From: an uncultured Chromatiaceae bacterium
Lineage (GTDB): Bacteria; Pseudomonadota; Gammaproteobacteria; Enterobacterales; Alteromonadaceae
Direction: 5' to 3'
Assembly (NCBI GenBank): GCA_946482615.1
Contig: CAMLSF010000016.1
Span: 1 to 39,936, forward strand
Length of the DNA stretch: 39,936 nucleotides
Below the pieces are notes generated by a model that saw only the letters and a program-made list of their open reading frames with translations, ran no database searches and was not told where the DNA came from. Positions 27,004-34,750 of the stretch are shown here, piece by piece. The position numbers and the translations under genes are program-made. Positions within the stretch are counted from its first letter, which is position 1; each line of letters opens with the position of its first letter.

Positions 27004-27528
27004 ATGAAGAAAACCACTACTCTCGCTGCCGCTTTGTTTGCAGCTGCAGTATTTACTTCAACTCCGGTATTAGCTCAGGACGTAGCATCGGTTAAAGCTG
27101 TTGTTGACCAATACCAGACTCTGGTCGCTCAATACCAGACTCAAAATATGACTGAACTTCAGGCAGAAACTCAGGCGCTGGAAGTAATTAAAACTGAACT
27201 GCAGCAAATTCTCGAAGCGGCACCAGATGATGCTACCAGAGAAATTCTGTTGCAGGCAGCTTTTGAAGCGGCCGCTTTGTTAGATGATGCTGCGGTCAGT
27301 GCCGTTGCGGCAGCAGCTTCCGCCGCTGGTATGTCTGCAGATACCATCACAGCCATAGCTGCAGCGACACCTGGTGTTAATGTCGATGCGGTTGCTCTGG
27401 CCACAGCTGCAGGTCCTGCAGCTGAAGGGGAAGGAACAGGCGCAGGAACAGGCACAGCAGGTACTCCTGGTGGTGCAGGTTTTGGTGGCGGTTCAGGCGG
27501 CGGTGGTGGAACAGCCTCAGTCAACTAA
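27004..27528 (+). CDS. Small exported Ala/Gly-rich protein of unknown function
   Basis: A 174-residue protein not recognised as a named family. It starts with a good signal peptide (MKKTTTLAAALFAAAVFTST, then PVLA/QD, cut after A24). Residues about 26-80 are helical with a QYQT repeat (DQYQTLVAQYQT), 85-135 are strongly alanine-rich, and 141-172 are a glycine-rich flexible tail. TAAG at 134-137 sits just before that tail and resembles the LapG cleavage motif. It starts 19 bases after lapD and is followed by a terminator, so it is most likely the third gene of the lapG-lapD operon. A structural matrix protein, a LapG target, or an accessory adhesin fragment are all inference. Confidence 0.75.
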   Translation: MKKTTTLAAALFAAAVFTSTPVLAQDVASVKAVVDQYQTLVAQYQTQNMTELQAETQALEVIKTELQQILEAAPDDATREILLQAAFEAAALLDDAAVSAVAAAASAAGMSADTITAIAAATPGVNVDAVALATAAGPAAEGEGTGAGTGTAGTPGGAGFGGGSGGGGGTASVN

Positions 27529-27544
27529 AGCTGTTCAGTACAAA

Positions 27545-27573
27545 TGAGGGCCTGCGGGCCCTCAATACTTTTG
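27545..27573 (+). terminator. Rho-independent terminator after the lapG-lapD operon
   Basis: TGAGGGCC (27545-27552), loop TGCG, GGCCCTCA (27557-27564): a perfect 8-bp GC-rich stem, followed by ATACTTTTG. It lies 16 bases after the stop of the small Ala/Gly-rich protein. Confidence 0.8.
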
Positions 27574-27630
27574 CTACTCAAGCTGTTTTGGTGCTCCACC
27601 TGAACAACGCGAAACGGAAAGCGCTATCCG

Positions 27631-28971
27631 ATGACGACGCCACCGCTGCTATTGAATATGGTCCGGGTATTGTGTTGTTTTACACTACTTTGGTCCCCTC
27701 TCCCGTTGGCCAGTAACAGACCCTGGGCCTGGACTATTCTTGAATTGCTGATTGCTGCTCTGTTCAGTTTGCATCTGCTGTCCATTTTTTCAGGGCGTAT
27801 GCCATGGTTTATCGGGCTCTGGCAAAAAATAAGTCTGCTTCCATTTATCTGTGTATTGCTTGTCCTTGCTGCTCAGCTTTGGGCGCCTGTGTCATGGCTC
27901 AGCACTGTGGATCCGAATCAAACTGAAATCCTTTGGTTTAAAACCCTGTTTTATGGGTTATTCAGTTGGCTGATCACCAGCTATTTTCGTACCGACAAAG
28001 AATTAAAGCTGTTGTGTTATACAGTGATCGCCAGTGGTGTATTTCAAGCCACTTATGGCTCCATTCTAAATTTACAGGGAACAGAGTTTTCTCCCATTTT
28101 TGGCGTTGCCGAAGGTAACAGAGCCCGTGGCTCTTTTGTGTACCAAAATCATTTTGCTAACTATCTGGCTATGGCCCTGGCATTAGGTCTGGGAATCCTG
28201 ATGGCTGAATTATCCAGCAGGGCTATGCAGTGGAACTGGCGCAGCATCAGCCGCACTTTACTGGAGTCCCTGCTCAGCACAAAAATTCTGCTGCGTCTTG
28301 CCTTAGTGATTATGGTGGTGGGCTTAGTGTTAAGCCGCTCCCGTATGGGTAACGCTGCTTTTTTTACGGCGCTTTTGGTTATCTCGTTGTATGCCATCTG
28401 GTTTTATAAAAATAAACCTGCACTACTCAAACCTTTGGTGATCAGTATTTTTGTCTTTGACATGATTGCGATAGGGTCGATTTTTGGTATTGAGAAACTG
28501 CAACAACGCTACCAGGACACTTCTTTTGCATCAGAAACCAGAGATGAAGTGGTTCAGGACAGCCTGCCGATACTGCAGGACGCCCCCTGGTTTGGCCATG
28601 GAGGCGGCAGTTTTTATACTGTATTTCCGGCCTACCAACCCGGCCATTATCATGGCTTTTATGATCATGCCCACAATGAATATCTGCAGTTTGCTATCGA
28701 GTTAGGTATCCCGGTCACCCTGATGTTGGGGGTGTGGTTGTTATGGCTTTTGTGGCTTAATCTTAAAACGATGAGATGCAAACAAAACAAACTCAGCCGG
28801 GGTATCGCCTTTGGCTGTTCTGTTGCCATAGTCCATATGTTGATCCACAACCTGGTCGATTTTAACTTGCAGGCGCCAGCCAACGCCTTATTGTTCATCA
28901 CAGTGTTAGGTTTAAGTGGCATCGTATTTACACGTCAGGAAGTAAAAGTAACGGGTTCCGTACCAGTCTGA
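27631..28971 (+). CDS. O-antigen ligase / Wzy-type polymerase family membrane protein
   Basis: A 446-residue protein with about twelve hydrophobic segments. It has the Wzy_C/WaaL-type signature in the large periplasmic loop: GHGGGSFYTVFPAY and YDHAHNEYLQFAIELGIP, with the conserved H-x-HNEYLQ block, plus ARGSFVYQNHFANYLAMALA in the middle and RSRMGN after it. Members join or polymerise undecaprenyl-linked glycans in the periplasm. It lies after the lap operon terminator, apart from the wzx/wzy block, and could be the main polymerase of this exopolysaccharide or a ligase for a different glycan. A conserved-family match is clear; the exact activity is not. Confidence 0.87.
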   Translation: MTTPPLLLNMVRVLCCFTLLWSPLPLASNRPWAWTILELLIAALFSLHLLSIFSGRMPWFIGLWQKISLLPFICVLLVLAAQLWAPVSWLSTVDPNQTEILWFKTLFYGLFSWLITSYFRTDKELKLLCYTVIASGVFQATYGSILNLQGTEFSPIFGVAEGNRARGSFVYQNHFANYLAMALALGLGILMAELSSRAMQWNWRSISRTLLESLLSTKILLRLALVIMVVGLVLSRSRMGNAAFFTALLVISLYAIWFYKNKPALLKPLVISIFVFDMIAIGSIFGIEKLQQRYQDTSFASETRDEVVQDSLPILQDAPWFGHGGGSFYTVFPAYQPGHYHGFYDHAHNEYLQFAIELGIPVTLMLGVWLLWLLWLNLKTMRCKQNKLSRGIAFGCSVAIVHMLIHNLVDFNLQAPANALLFITVLGLSGIVFTRQEVKVTGSVPV

Positions 28972-29050
28972 AGCCTCAGGAACAAGGGATGTCTGCTATT
29001 CGGCTGGATTTGATTTAGCAACCAATGAGTTGCAAGGATTGCAAGATACT

Positions 29051-30025
29051 ATGGGGAACTCTCAGGGGTTGACACGCCGACAGTTTATACAGTTGTGCGT
29101 GGCAAGTCCTTTCATCATGACTGCGGCCTCCGCCTGCGGCAGGAAAAAAACCTTCAGTCTGGGTATTTATCAACACCCCGGCCATGAAGCCTTTTACATT
29201 AGCGAACACTTTGGCTTGTTGCCCTCTTATGTCACGCTGCGAAAAAGCCAGTCTTCGGATCTGGTGCTCAGCGCTATGCTGTCAGGGGAACTGGACGCTG
29301 CAACTCTGGCATTGGATGAAGTCTTAACTTGTCTGACAGCTGGTGTTCCTTTGCAGGTGATCCTGATTCTTTCTCAGTCCTGTGGTGCGAATGTGCTGCT
29401 GGCCCGTCCTGAACTCACTAGTACAACTGAACTGAAAGGTAAAATTATTGCGCTGGAATCCAGAGCTGCAACAGAGCTATTACTGGAACATTACCTCAAC
29501 AACTCCGGACTGGGACGGCAAGACATAGAAGTAGCTTATCTGCCACAGTTGAAACAGCTGATGGCATGGGAGAATGGTCAAATAGATGCAGCTATTAATT
29601 CCCCTCCTGTTTCTCATTACATAGAACGTACCGGAGCTAAACGCTTGTTTGATTCGAGTAACTGCCCTGCTTTAATGTATCAGGTGCTGGCGGTGCGAAA
29701 AGACAGGACAGACTGGCTCAATGACATACCAGCGAGGCTGCTGAACAGTTATTATCTTGGTTTGCAGCAATTACGACTCTTTCAAGGAGACAGCGCCAGA
29801 CGGATGGCCCAGTGGCGTCATCTGTCGTTAAGCGAAACACAACGTTACTTTGCCAGCGTAAAACAGCCAACACCTTTGGAGAATCTGCGTTTACTGTCTG
29901 AATCCCCCGAACTGCATCAGGTGATGCAGCAACTGATGCGTTTTATGCCAGAGAAAAAGATGCTATGGCCAGAGTCGCAACAGATATTTAATACGTCCGC
30001 ACTGCGGCAACTGGTGTTGATCTGA
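29051..30025 (+). CDS. Orphan periplasmic substrate-binding lipoprotein (NMT1/SsuA-like)
   Basis: A 324-residue solute-binding protein. ATG 29051 is preferred to an in-frame TTG at 29030. The N terminus has a twin-arginine motif (LTRRQFIQL), a hydrophobic stretch and a lipobox-like ASAC, suggesting a Tat-exported lipoprotein. The mature part (FSLGIYQHPGHEAFYISEHF, SDLVLSAMLSGELDAATLAL, LKGKIIALESRAATELLLEH, QLMAWENGQIDAAINSPPV) matches the type of binding proteins that serve sulfonate, nitrate or thiamin-precursor ABC transporters. No permease or ATPase gene is nearby. Its stop codon overlaps the start of the PhnD-GGDEF gene by one base, so it may deliver a ligand signal to that cyclase. Ligand unknown. 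Confidence 0.82.
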   Translation: MGNSQGLTRRQFIQLCVASPFIMTAASACGRKKTFSLGIYQHPGHEAFYISEHFGLLPSYVTLRKSQSSDLVLSAMLSGELDAATLALDEVLTCLTAGVPLQVILILSQSCGANVLLARPELTSTTELKGKIIALESRAATELLLEHYLNNSGLGRQDIEVAYLPQLKQLMAWENGQIDAAINSPPVSHYIERTGAKRLFDSSNCPALMYQVLAVRKDRTDWLNDIPARLLNSYYLGLQQLRLFQGDSARRMAQWRHLSLSETQRYFASVKQPTPLENLRLLSESPELHQVMQQLMRFMPEKKMLWPESQQIFNTSALRQLVLI

Positions 30026-32769
30026 TGAAAGCTTTATTGCTAGTGCTGTTATGCTTGTACAGCAGTACCACTCAATGCGCTCAAAAGCTGGTCCGCTTTG
30101 GAATAGTGGCTCACCCTGATGATGTGCAGGCAAGGCAACTGTATGCGCCGCTGCATCAATATCTGGCATCCAGACTGGCGCCGGATCAGGTGCAACTGGT
30201 ATGGATCCCTCCTGCTCAGTTGCTTTCACCATTGCAAGACCAAACCGATCTACTGCTGGCAGACCCATACCATTATCTGCAGATCCACAGCAAAAATGAG
30301 CTGATATCCCCTGTATTAAGTCTGATCACTTTGACAGAATCAGGACAATTTGAGTTCGCAGGCGGTGTGATCCTGTGTCTGGCTAGCAATCCACTGTGCG
30401 ATCTGAGCCGCCTATCCGGTGCTCAAATTGCTGCCACAGGCCCCTACTCTTTGTTTGGTTATGCGGCTCAGCTCAAAGAATTGCAGCAGTTGAATATTCA
30501 ACTATCCGCAGATGCAGTACAGCACCTGACCTCAGATCATGCCGTGATCATGGCACTAAAAAATCATGATGCAGATATAGGCTTTGTCCGGACTGGCGTG
30601 CTGGAAAACATGATTCAGCAAGGCCATATAGCGCCGGGTGACATGAAGATCCTGAACCATCAGGAGTTGGCAGAGTTGCCGGTACAAAGTTCAACCCGCC
30701 TTTATCCTGACTGGCCTGTACTGGTGATGCCCCAAGTCTCACCAGCTCTGCTTAACCGTATTATGGCCGTATTGCTGGAGTGGGAAAATCAGGCGCGTCG
30801 CTCTGGACTTCATTATGCCTTTGGTGCGGCCGTCAATTACCAGTCTGTAGAGCATACGCTGCAGACCCTGGCTTTACCGCCCTATCAGGATGCAGCATCA
30901 GATGATTTTATCCATAGCTGGACTGATCACCGGGGAACCTTGTTGTTTATCATCTGCTTAGTACTTCTGATTTTGGGGCTGTTTATTGGATTCAGAACAA
31001 AAATAGTCCGGCAACGGAATGCCAGCATCCAGTTGCAACACCAGAATCAAAAGCTGCAGCTGCAAAAAGCTCAGATGAGTACTGTACTGAATAATACGGT
31101 GCATCTGTTGCTTTTTGGTCTGGATGCACAAGGACGAATAGTACATTGCAACGACAATGCGCTCAAACTAATGCAGGCTACAGAACAGAACCTGCAAGGG
31201 CAGTTGCTGGCAGACTGGCTGTCTGATCCGGCGCAAAAATCGGCCTTAGAATCAGCTATGCAGCATCTGCAGCAAAATCCCGCAGCAGCCAAAGTACTGA
31301 GCCTGAAAATTCAGCTACACAGCGGTAAAGAACTTTATCTGGATTCTGATTTATTTCGTCTGCCAGGCGCCCCGGCCGATGGCTCTGAATTTATCTTACT
31401 TGGCACAGATGTGAGCCGGCGCTATTGGATAGAGCAACGCCTGCAAAAAAGTTTTAAACGGCTTGATCAACTGATTGAACGCAGTCCTTCTGTGATCTAT
31501 GCCTTTGACCCTGTCACTATGCGTCTGAATTACATCAGTCCGAACTGCTTCACTATGTATTTGAAAAGCTCTATGGAGATCATGCGGATGGCCAATTGGT
31601 GGAACCTGTCCGTGCATCCGGATAACCAGCAGGTCATAGCGCAAAAATTTATCGAATGGGCAAACTCGGGGTATCCGGGTGTACTGAAATACAGCTGTAC
31701 TTTGTTGCGCCACTCAGCCCATGCAAGTCTTTATGTGGAAGACCCCCAGCAAATGCATCACCAGATCTGCATTGAAAATCAGCTTTGTGCCCTGAGGGAC
31801 GAACAAGGCAAAGTGACAGAGGTTATAGGCTCACAGCTGGATATTTCGGAGCGGCACCAGGCACAAATGAAACAAGAACTGGCTGCCAGTGTATTTGTAC
31901 AAGCCCGTGAAGGTATTTTTATTACCGATGCCGATGGCACTATTCTGGACTTAAATCATTCCTTTTGTCGTATTACCGGCTATAGCGAACAAGAAGCTTT
32001 AGGTTGTCATCTGGCATTATTGGGTACCTCGCAAGCGGATAAACTGTATTTTGAGTCCTTATGGCAGGAGTTAATCCGGGCTGGTTATTGGGAGGGGGAA
32101 CTACAAAGTAAACGTAAAAATGGTGAATCTATGGTGTTAGCCATGACCATTTCTGTAGTACAGGATGTTATGCATCATCCGCTGCACTATGTGGCCTTGT
32201 TTTCTGACATTACCATACAAAAAGCTCAGGAAGACAAATTACGTTTTATCGCACATTTTGATGCCTTAACCGGTCTGCCCAACCGTTTATTACTCAAAGA
32301 TCGTATAGCGCAAAATATGGCTCTGGCGAAACGTAAAAAACAACTGATGGCCATTATTTTTATTGATATTGATGGTTTTAAGGCAGTGAACGACAGCCTT
32401 GGACATGAAGCCGGAGATTATTTACTGGTGGAGCTGGCAAACCGGATGCGCGCTGTGATGCGGGAAAACGATACACTCGCCAGACTGGGCGGCGATGAGT
32501 TTATCGCTTTATTAACCGATTTATCCAGCGAAACCGACTGCATTCCTTTAATTGAACGTTTGCTGCAAAGCGCCAGCAAGCCGGTTGATTTGCAGAAACA
32601 GCAAGCCAGAGTCAGTGCCAGTATTGGTATTACCTTTTATCCCCAGAAAAAACCTGTAGATGATGCCACTTTGCTCAGACAAGCAGACATGGCTATGTAC
32701 CAGGCCAAACATTCAGGCAAAAACCAATATGCTATTTTTAGCAATACTGACAAAGAACTCGTCAGTTAA
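30025..32769 (+). CDS. PhnD-like sensor diguanylate cyclase with PAS domains
   Basis: A 914-residue membrane sensor. A signal peptide (1-18) and a periplasmic PhnD-like phosphonate-binding fold (about 20-280: VRFGIVAHPDD, LLLADPYHYLQI, SLFGYAAQLKEL, HDADIGFVRTGVLEN) are followed by one TM (about 306-326), a short coiled coil and about three PAS folds (about 350-735; ILDLNHSFCRITGYSEQEAL in the last). The C-terminal GGDEF domain has GGDEF at 822-826 and an upstream RxxD I-site (R813-D816), so it should make c-di-GMP from two GTP and be product-inhibited. It is translationally coupled to the orphan binding lipoprotein before it. Phosphonate binding is family expectation only. Confidence 0.9.
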   Translation: MKALLLVLLCLYSSTTQCAQKLVRFGIVAHPDDVQARQLYAPLHQYLASRLAPDQVQLVWIPPAQLLSPLQDQTDLLLADPYHYLQIHSKNELISPVLSLITLTESGQFEFAGGVILCLASNPLCDLSRLSGAQIAATGPYSLFGYAAQLKELQQLNIQLSADAVQHLTSDHAVIMALKNHDADIGFVRTGVLENMIQQGHIAPGDMKILNHQELAELPVQSSTRLYPDWPVLVMPQVSPALLNRIMAVLLEWENQARRSGLHYAFGAAVNYQSVEHTLQTLALPPYQDAASDDFIHSWTDHRGTLLFIICLVLLILGLFIGFRTKIVRQRNASIQLQHQNQKLQLQKAQMSTVLNNTVHLLLFGLDAQGRIVHCNDNALKLMQATEQNLQGQLLADWLSDPAQKSALESAMQHLQQNPAAAKVLSLKIQLHSGKELYLDSDLFRLPGAPADGSEFILLGTDVSRRYWIEQRLQKSFKRLDQLIERSPSVIYAFDPVTMRLNYISPNCFTMYLKSSMEIMRMANWWNLSVHPDNQQVIAQKFIEWANSGYPGVLKYSCTLLRHSAHASLYVEDPQQMHHQICIENQLCALRDEQGKVTEVIGSQLDISERHQAQMKQELAASVFVQAREGIFITDADGTILDLNHSFCRITGYSEQEALGCHLALLGTSQADKLYFESLWQELIRAGYWEGELQSKRKNGESMVLAMTISVVQDVMHHPLHYVALFSDITIQKAQEDKLRFIAHFDALTGLPNRLLLKDRIAQNMALAKRKKQLMAIIFIDIDGFKAVNDSLGHEAGDYLLVELANRMRAVMRENDTLARLGGDEFIALLTDLSSETDCIPLIERLLQSASKPVDLQKQQARVSASIGITFYPQKKPVDDATLLRQADMAMYQAKHSGKNQYAIFSNTDKELVS

Positions 32770-32776
32770 GCTGGGC

Positions 32777-32811
32777 CAGCTCAGATTGGTTACCACAACC
32801 ACTGTGAGCTG
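32777..32811. terminator. Nested inverted repeat between convergent genes
   Basis: CAGCTCA (32777-32783) pairs with TGAGCTG (32805-32811), enclosing GGTT/AACC (32788-32791/32797-32800). It lies between the convergent cyclase and carboxypeptidase genes and may act as a bidirectional terminator, but neither side has a clear T-run. Confidence 0.35.
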
Positions 32812-32824
32812 ACCTCATCTTTAG

Positions 32825-34597
32825 TTATTCGATCAGGATTGGGTATTTCAGGTAGTGCTGGTCGTAATAAGGCAGACGTTGATACAACCACTGTAATTTG
32901 GCTTGTGGATCGGCCGCCAGCTTTTTATCCTGCTTTATCGCTTCATCAAATTCAGCTTTGAGCTTTTTATCCTGCTTGAATGCAGTTTCAATCAAAGGCA
33001 CTATAGCGTAAGTTTCATAGTACTCAACCCGTTCAAACATACCCAGCATATAACCCCAACTGAACAATGAATCCGGCGCCGTAGGCTCCAGCAAAGCCAC
33101 AGCTAAAGCGCCTAAAGGTTGGTCTGTGCTGACCCGGATTGAACCTGCCGGCAAGCGGATCTTTTGCCAGTTGCGGCTAAATTCTGCTTTCACGGCAAAA
33201 CGCCCTTCAAAAGGTTTTTTGGCAAACTCGTGTGAAGTGGCCGTTAATTGTTGTAGCTGAATAGTTTTGGGCGACTTTAAGCTGGTAAACTGCACGCCAT
33301 GCAACGCCAGTTTCGCAATCACCTCTTGCTGCTCAGGTGGGATCCAGTAGGCTTTAGGCACGTCAATTTCTGCGGCAGGTTCTTTTTCCCAGTACACAGG
33401 CAACTGCTCATAATTTAGTGGCTTGCCTGTCCAGGTCTGATAAGTGACACCCGTGATTGCATCTTTTTTCTGTACGGCTTCCACGCCTTTAAAACTAATG
33501 TAATCCGGTGTTTCGCTGGCTTTCCAGGCTAAGACCTGACGCTCAGGCCGGGCATTTTCATCGGCTTTTTTGGCCAGTTTCAGCACAGCACCTTGTTGCT
33601 GAAGTAATTTCAAACTTTGCTCCAGCAGCACATAAGTCCCTAAAACCCGCTGTTTATAAGGCTTTAAACTATGGTTTTCTACCAGCACTGTCGGGATATG
33701 ACGCACATCGCCGTAACCATTGGAAAAACGTGGTGAAGACGTAGAGCCCGCCAGCCCTTTACTGAAGTCTGAACTGTCATGCGCAAAGACCAAAGGACCA
33801 GGGATATGGCCTGCAGCTGTTAAGGCCTGATCAACTTCAGAGCGGAAACTACTGGCCAGCCAACTGGCGGCATTCGGGCTTAACGCCGCAAAAGGTTCAT
33901 TAAAACCGTAAGTGATATCGTACTGGTAATCTTCACCATCTGTGACATGAATATCCAGGTACAGATCCGGCTGATAGCTGTTCAATACCTTTAACAGCGC
34001 CTGCATCTCAGGCGCTTCGGCTTTCATGTAATCCCGGTTTAAATTCAGGTTTTGCGCTGTAGCTCGCCAGCCCTGCACTTCCGGCCCCCGCTGATTCATG
34101 CGGTTGTATTTGCTGCTGCGCTCATGGCCATCCACCGAAAAGATGGGAATAAACAGCAAATTGACTTCTTTGAGTAAGTCGGCTTTGTCACCATGCACTA
34201 TGTCACGCAATAACATTAAACCTGCATCTTTGCCATCAATTTCACCGCTGTGAATACCAGCCTGAGCCAGCAAAACGGGCTTATTATCCCGACCTATCAT
34301 CTCAGGATCTGCACCAGCTTTAACCAGATAAATGGCACGACCCTGTGGGCTTTGACCTATCACCTCCAGCTTAATCAAAGGGGTACTGGCCGCCAGACGT
34401 TCCAGATACTTGATGGTGGTTTCATAATCAGGAGTTTCAGATAAATCAGACACTTCTGCCGGAGTAACCCAGGGATGCTGTGCAGGTTTAATCAAATTGA
34501 GGGTAGAACCTTGCCATTCAGGTAAAGGTGGTAAATGGTCAGCCGCAGTCACAGAAAAGACCAGGCTGTACGCCAGAGAAAGGGCGATTTTTTTCAT
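32825..34597 (-). CDS. Exported M14-family zinc carboxypeptidase
   Basis: A 590-residue metallopeptidase, read from ATG 34597 (MKKIALSLAYSLVFSVTAAD), which gives a standard signal peptide. An ATG 15 bases upstream (34612) is also possible; neither has a clear ribosome site. The zinc site is H116 and E119 in AGIHSGEIDGKD and H217 in LDIHVTDG; the NR pair of the family is in LNLNRDYMKAEAPEM, and a Glu-containing VENHSLKPYKQR block follows. It should trim C-terminal residues from peptides in the periplasm or outside the cell. It stands alone, unrelated to its neighbours. Confidence 0.9.
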   Translation of the reverse strand: MKKIALSLAYSLVFSVTAADHLPPLPEWQGSTLNLIKPAQHPWVTPAEVSDLSETPDYETTIKYLERLAASTPLIKLEVIGQSPQGRAIYLVKAGADPEMIGRDNKPVLLAQAGIHSGEIDGKDAGLMLLRDIVHGDKADLLKEVNLLFIPIFSVDGHERSSKYNRMNQRGPEVQGWRATAQNLNLNRDYMKAEAPEMQALLKVLNSYQPDLYLDIHVTDGEDYQYDITYGFNEPFAALSPNAASWLASSFRSEVDQALTAAGHIPGPLVFAHDSSDFSKGLAGSTSSPRFSNGYGDVRHIPTVLVENHSLKPYKQRVLGTYVLLEQSLKLLQQQGAVLKLAKKADENARPERQVLAWKASETPDYISFKGVEAVQKKDAITGVTYQTWTGKPLNYEQLPVYWEKEPAAEIDVPKAYWIPPEQQEVIAKLALHGVQFTSLKSPKTIQLQQLTATSHEFAKKPFEGRFAVKAEFSRNWQKIRLPAGSIRVSTDQPLGALAVALLEPTAPDSLFSWGYMLGMFERVEYYETYAIVPLIETAFKQDKKLKAEFDEAIKQDKKLAADPQAKLQWLYQRLPYYDQHYLKYPILIE

Positions 34598-34691
34598 TCT
34601 AAACAAATCCATTTTGGAGCTTTAAATCATATCGCCCCAGTTTTTACCACTAACAGCCCACACAAGCCAGAGCTATCAGCATATAAAGTTG

Positions 34692-34748
34692 AAAATGGGT
34701 GTCAGCTCACATTGTTAGCAGTTAACAATGTGAACTGACACCCATTTT
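34692..34748 (-). terminator. Large hairpin after the RND pump operon
   Basis: A 57-base inverted repeat just 2 bases after the RND permease stop. Arms AAAATGGGTGTCAG and CACATTGTTA (34692-34705, 34708-34717) pair with TAACAATGTG and CTGACACCCATTTT (34723-34732, 34735-34748), with a 5-base loop and one 2-base mismatch. The - strand transcript would end in TTTT. It may be the operon terminator or a dispersed palindromic repeat serving as one. Confidence 0.7.
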
Positions 34749-34750
34749 AT

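Noticed and set aside
27171..27524. Open frame of 117 codons on the - strand, Pro/Ala-rich
   Set aside because: It is the mirror of the Ala/Gly-rich secreted protein on the + strand; its composition follows from that gene and it has no ribosome site or family match.
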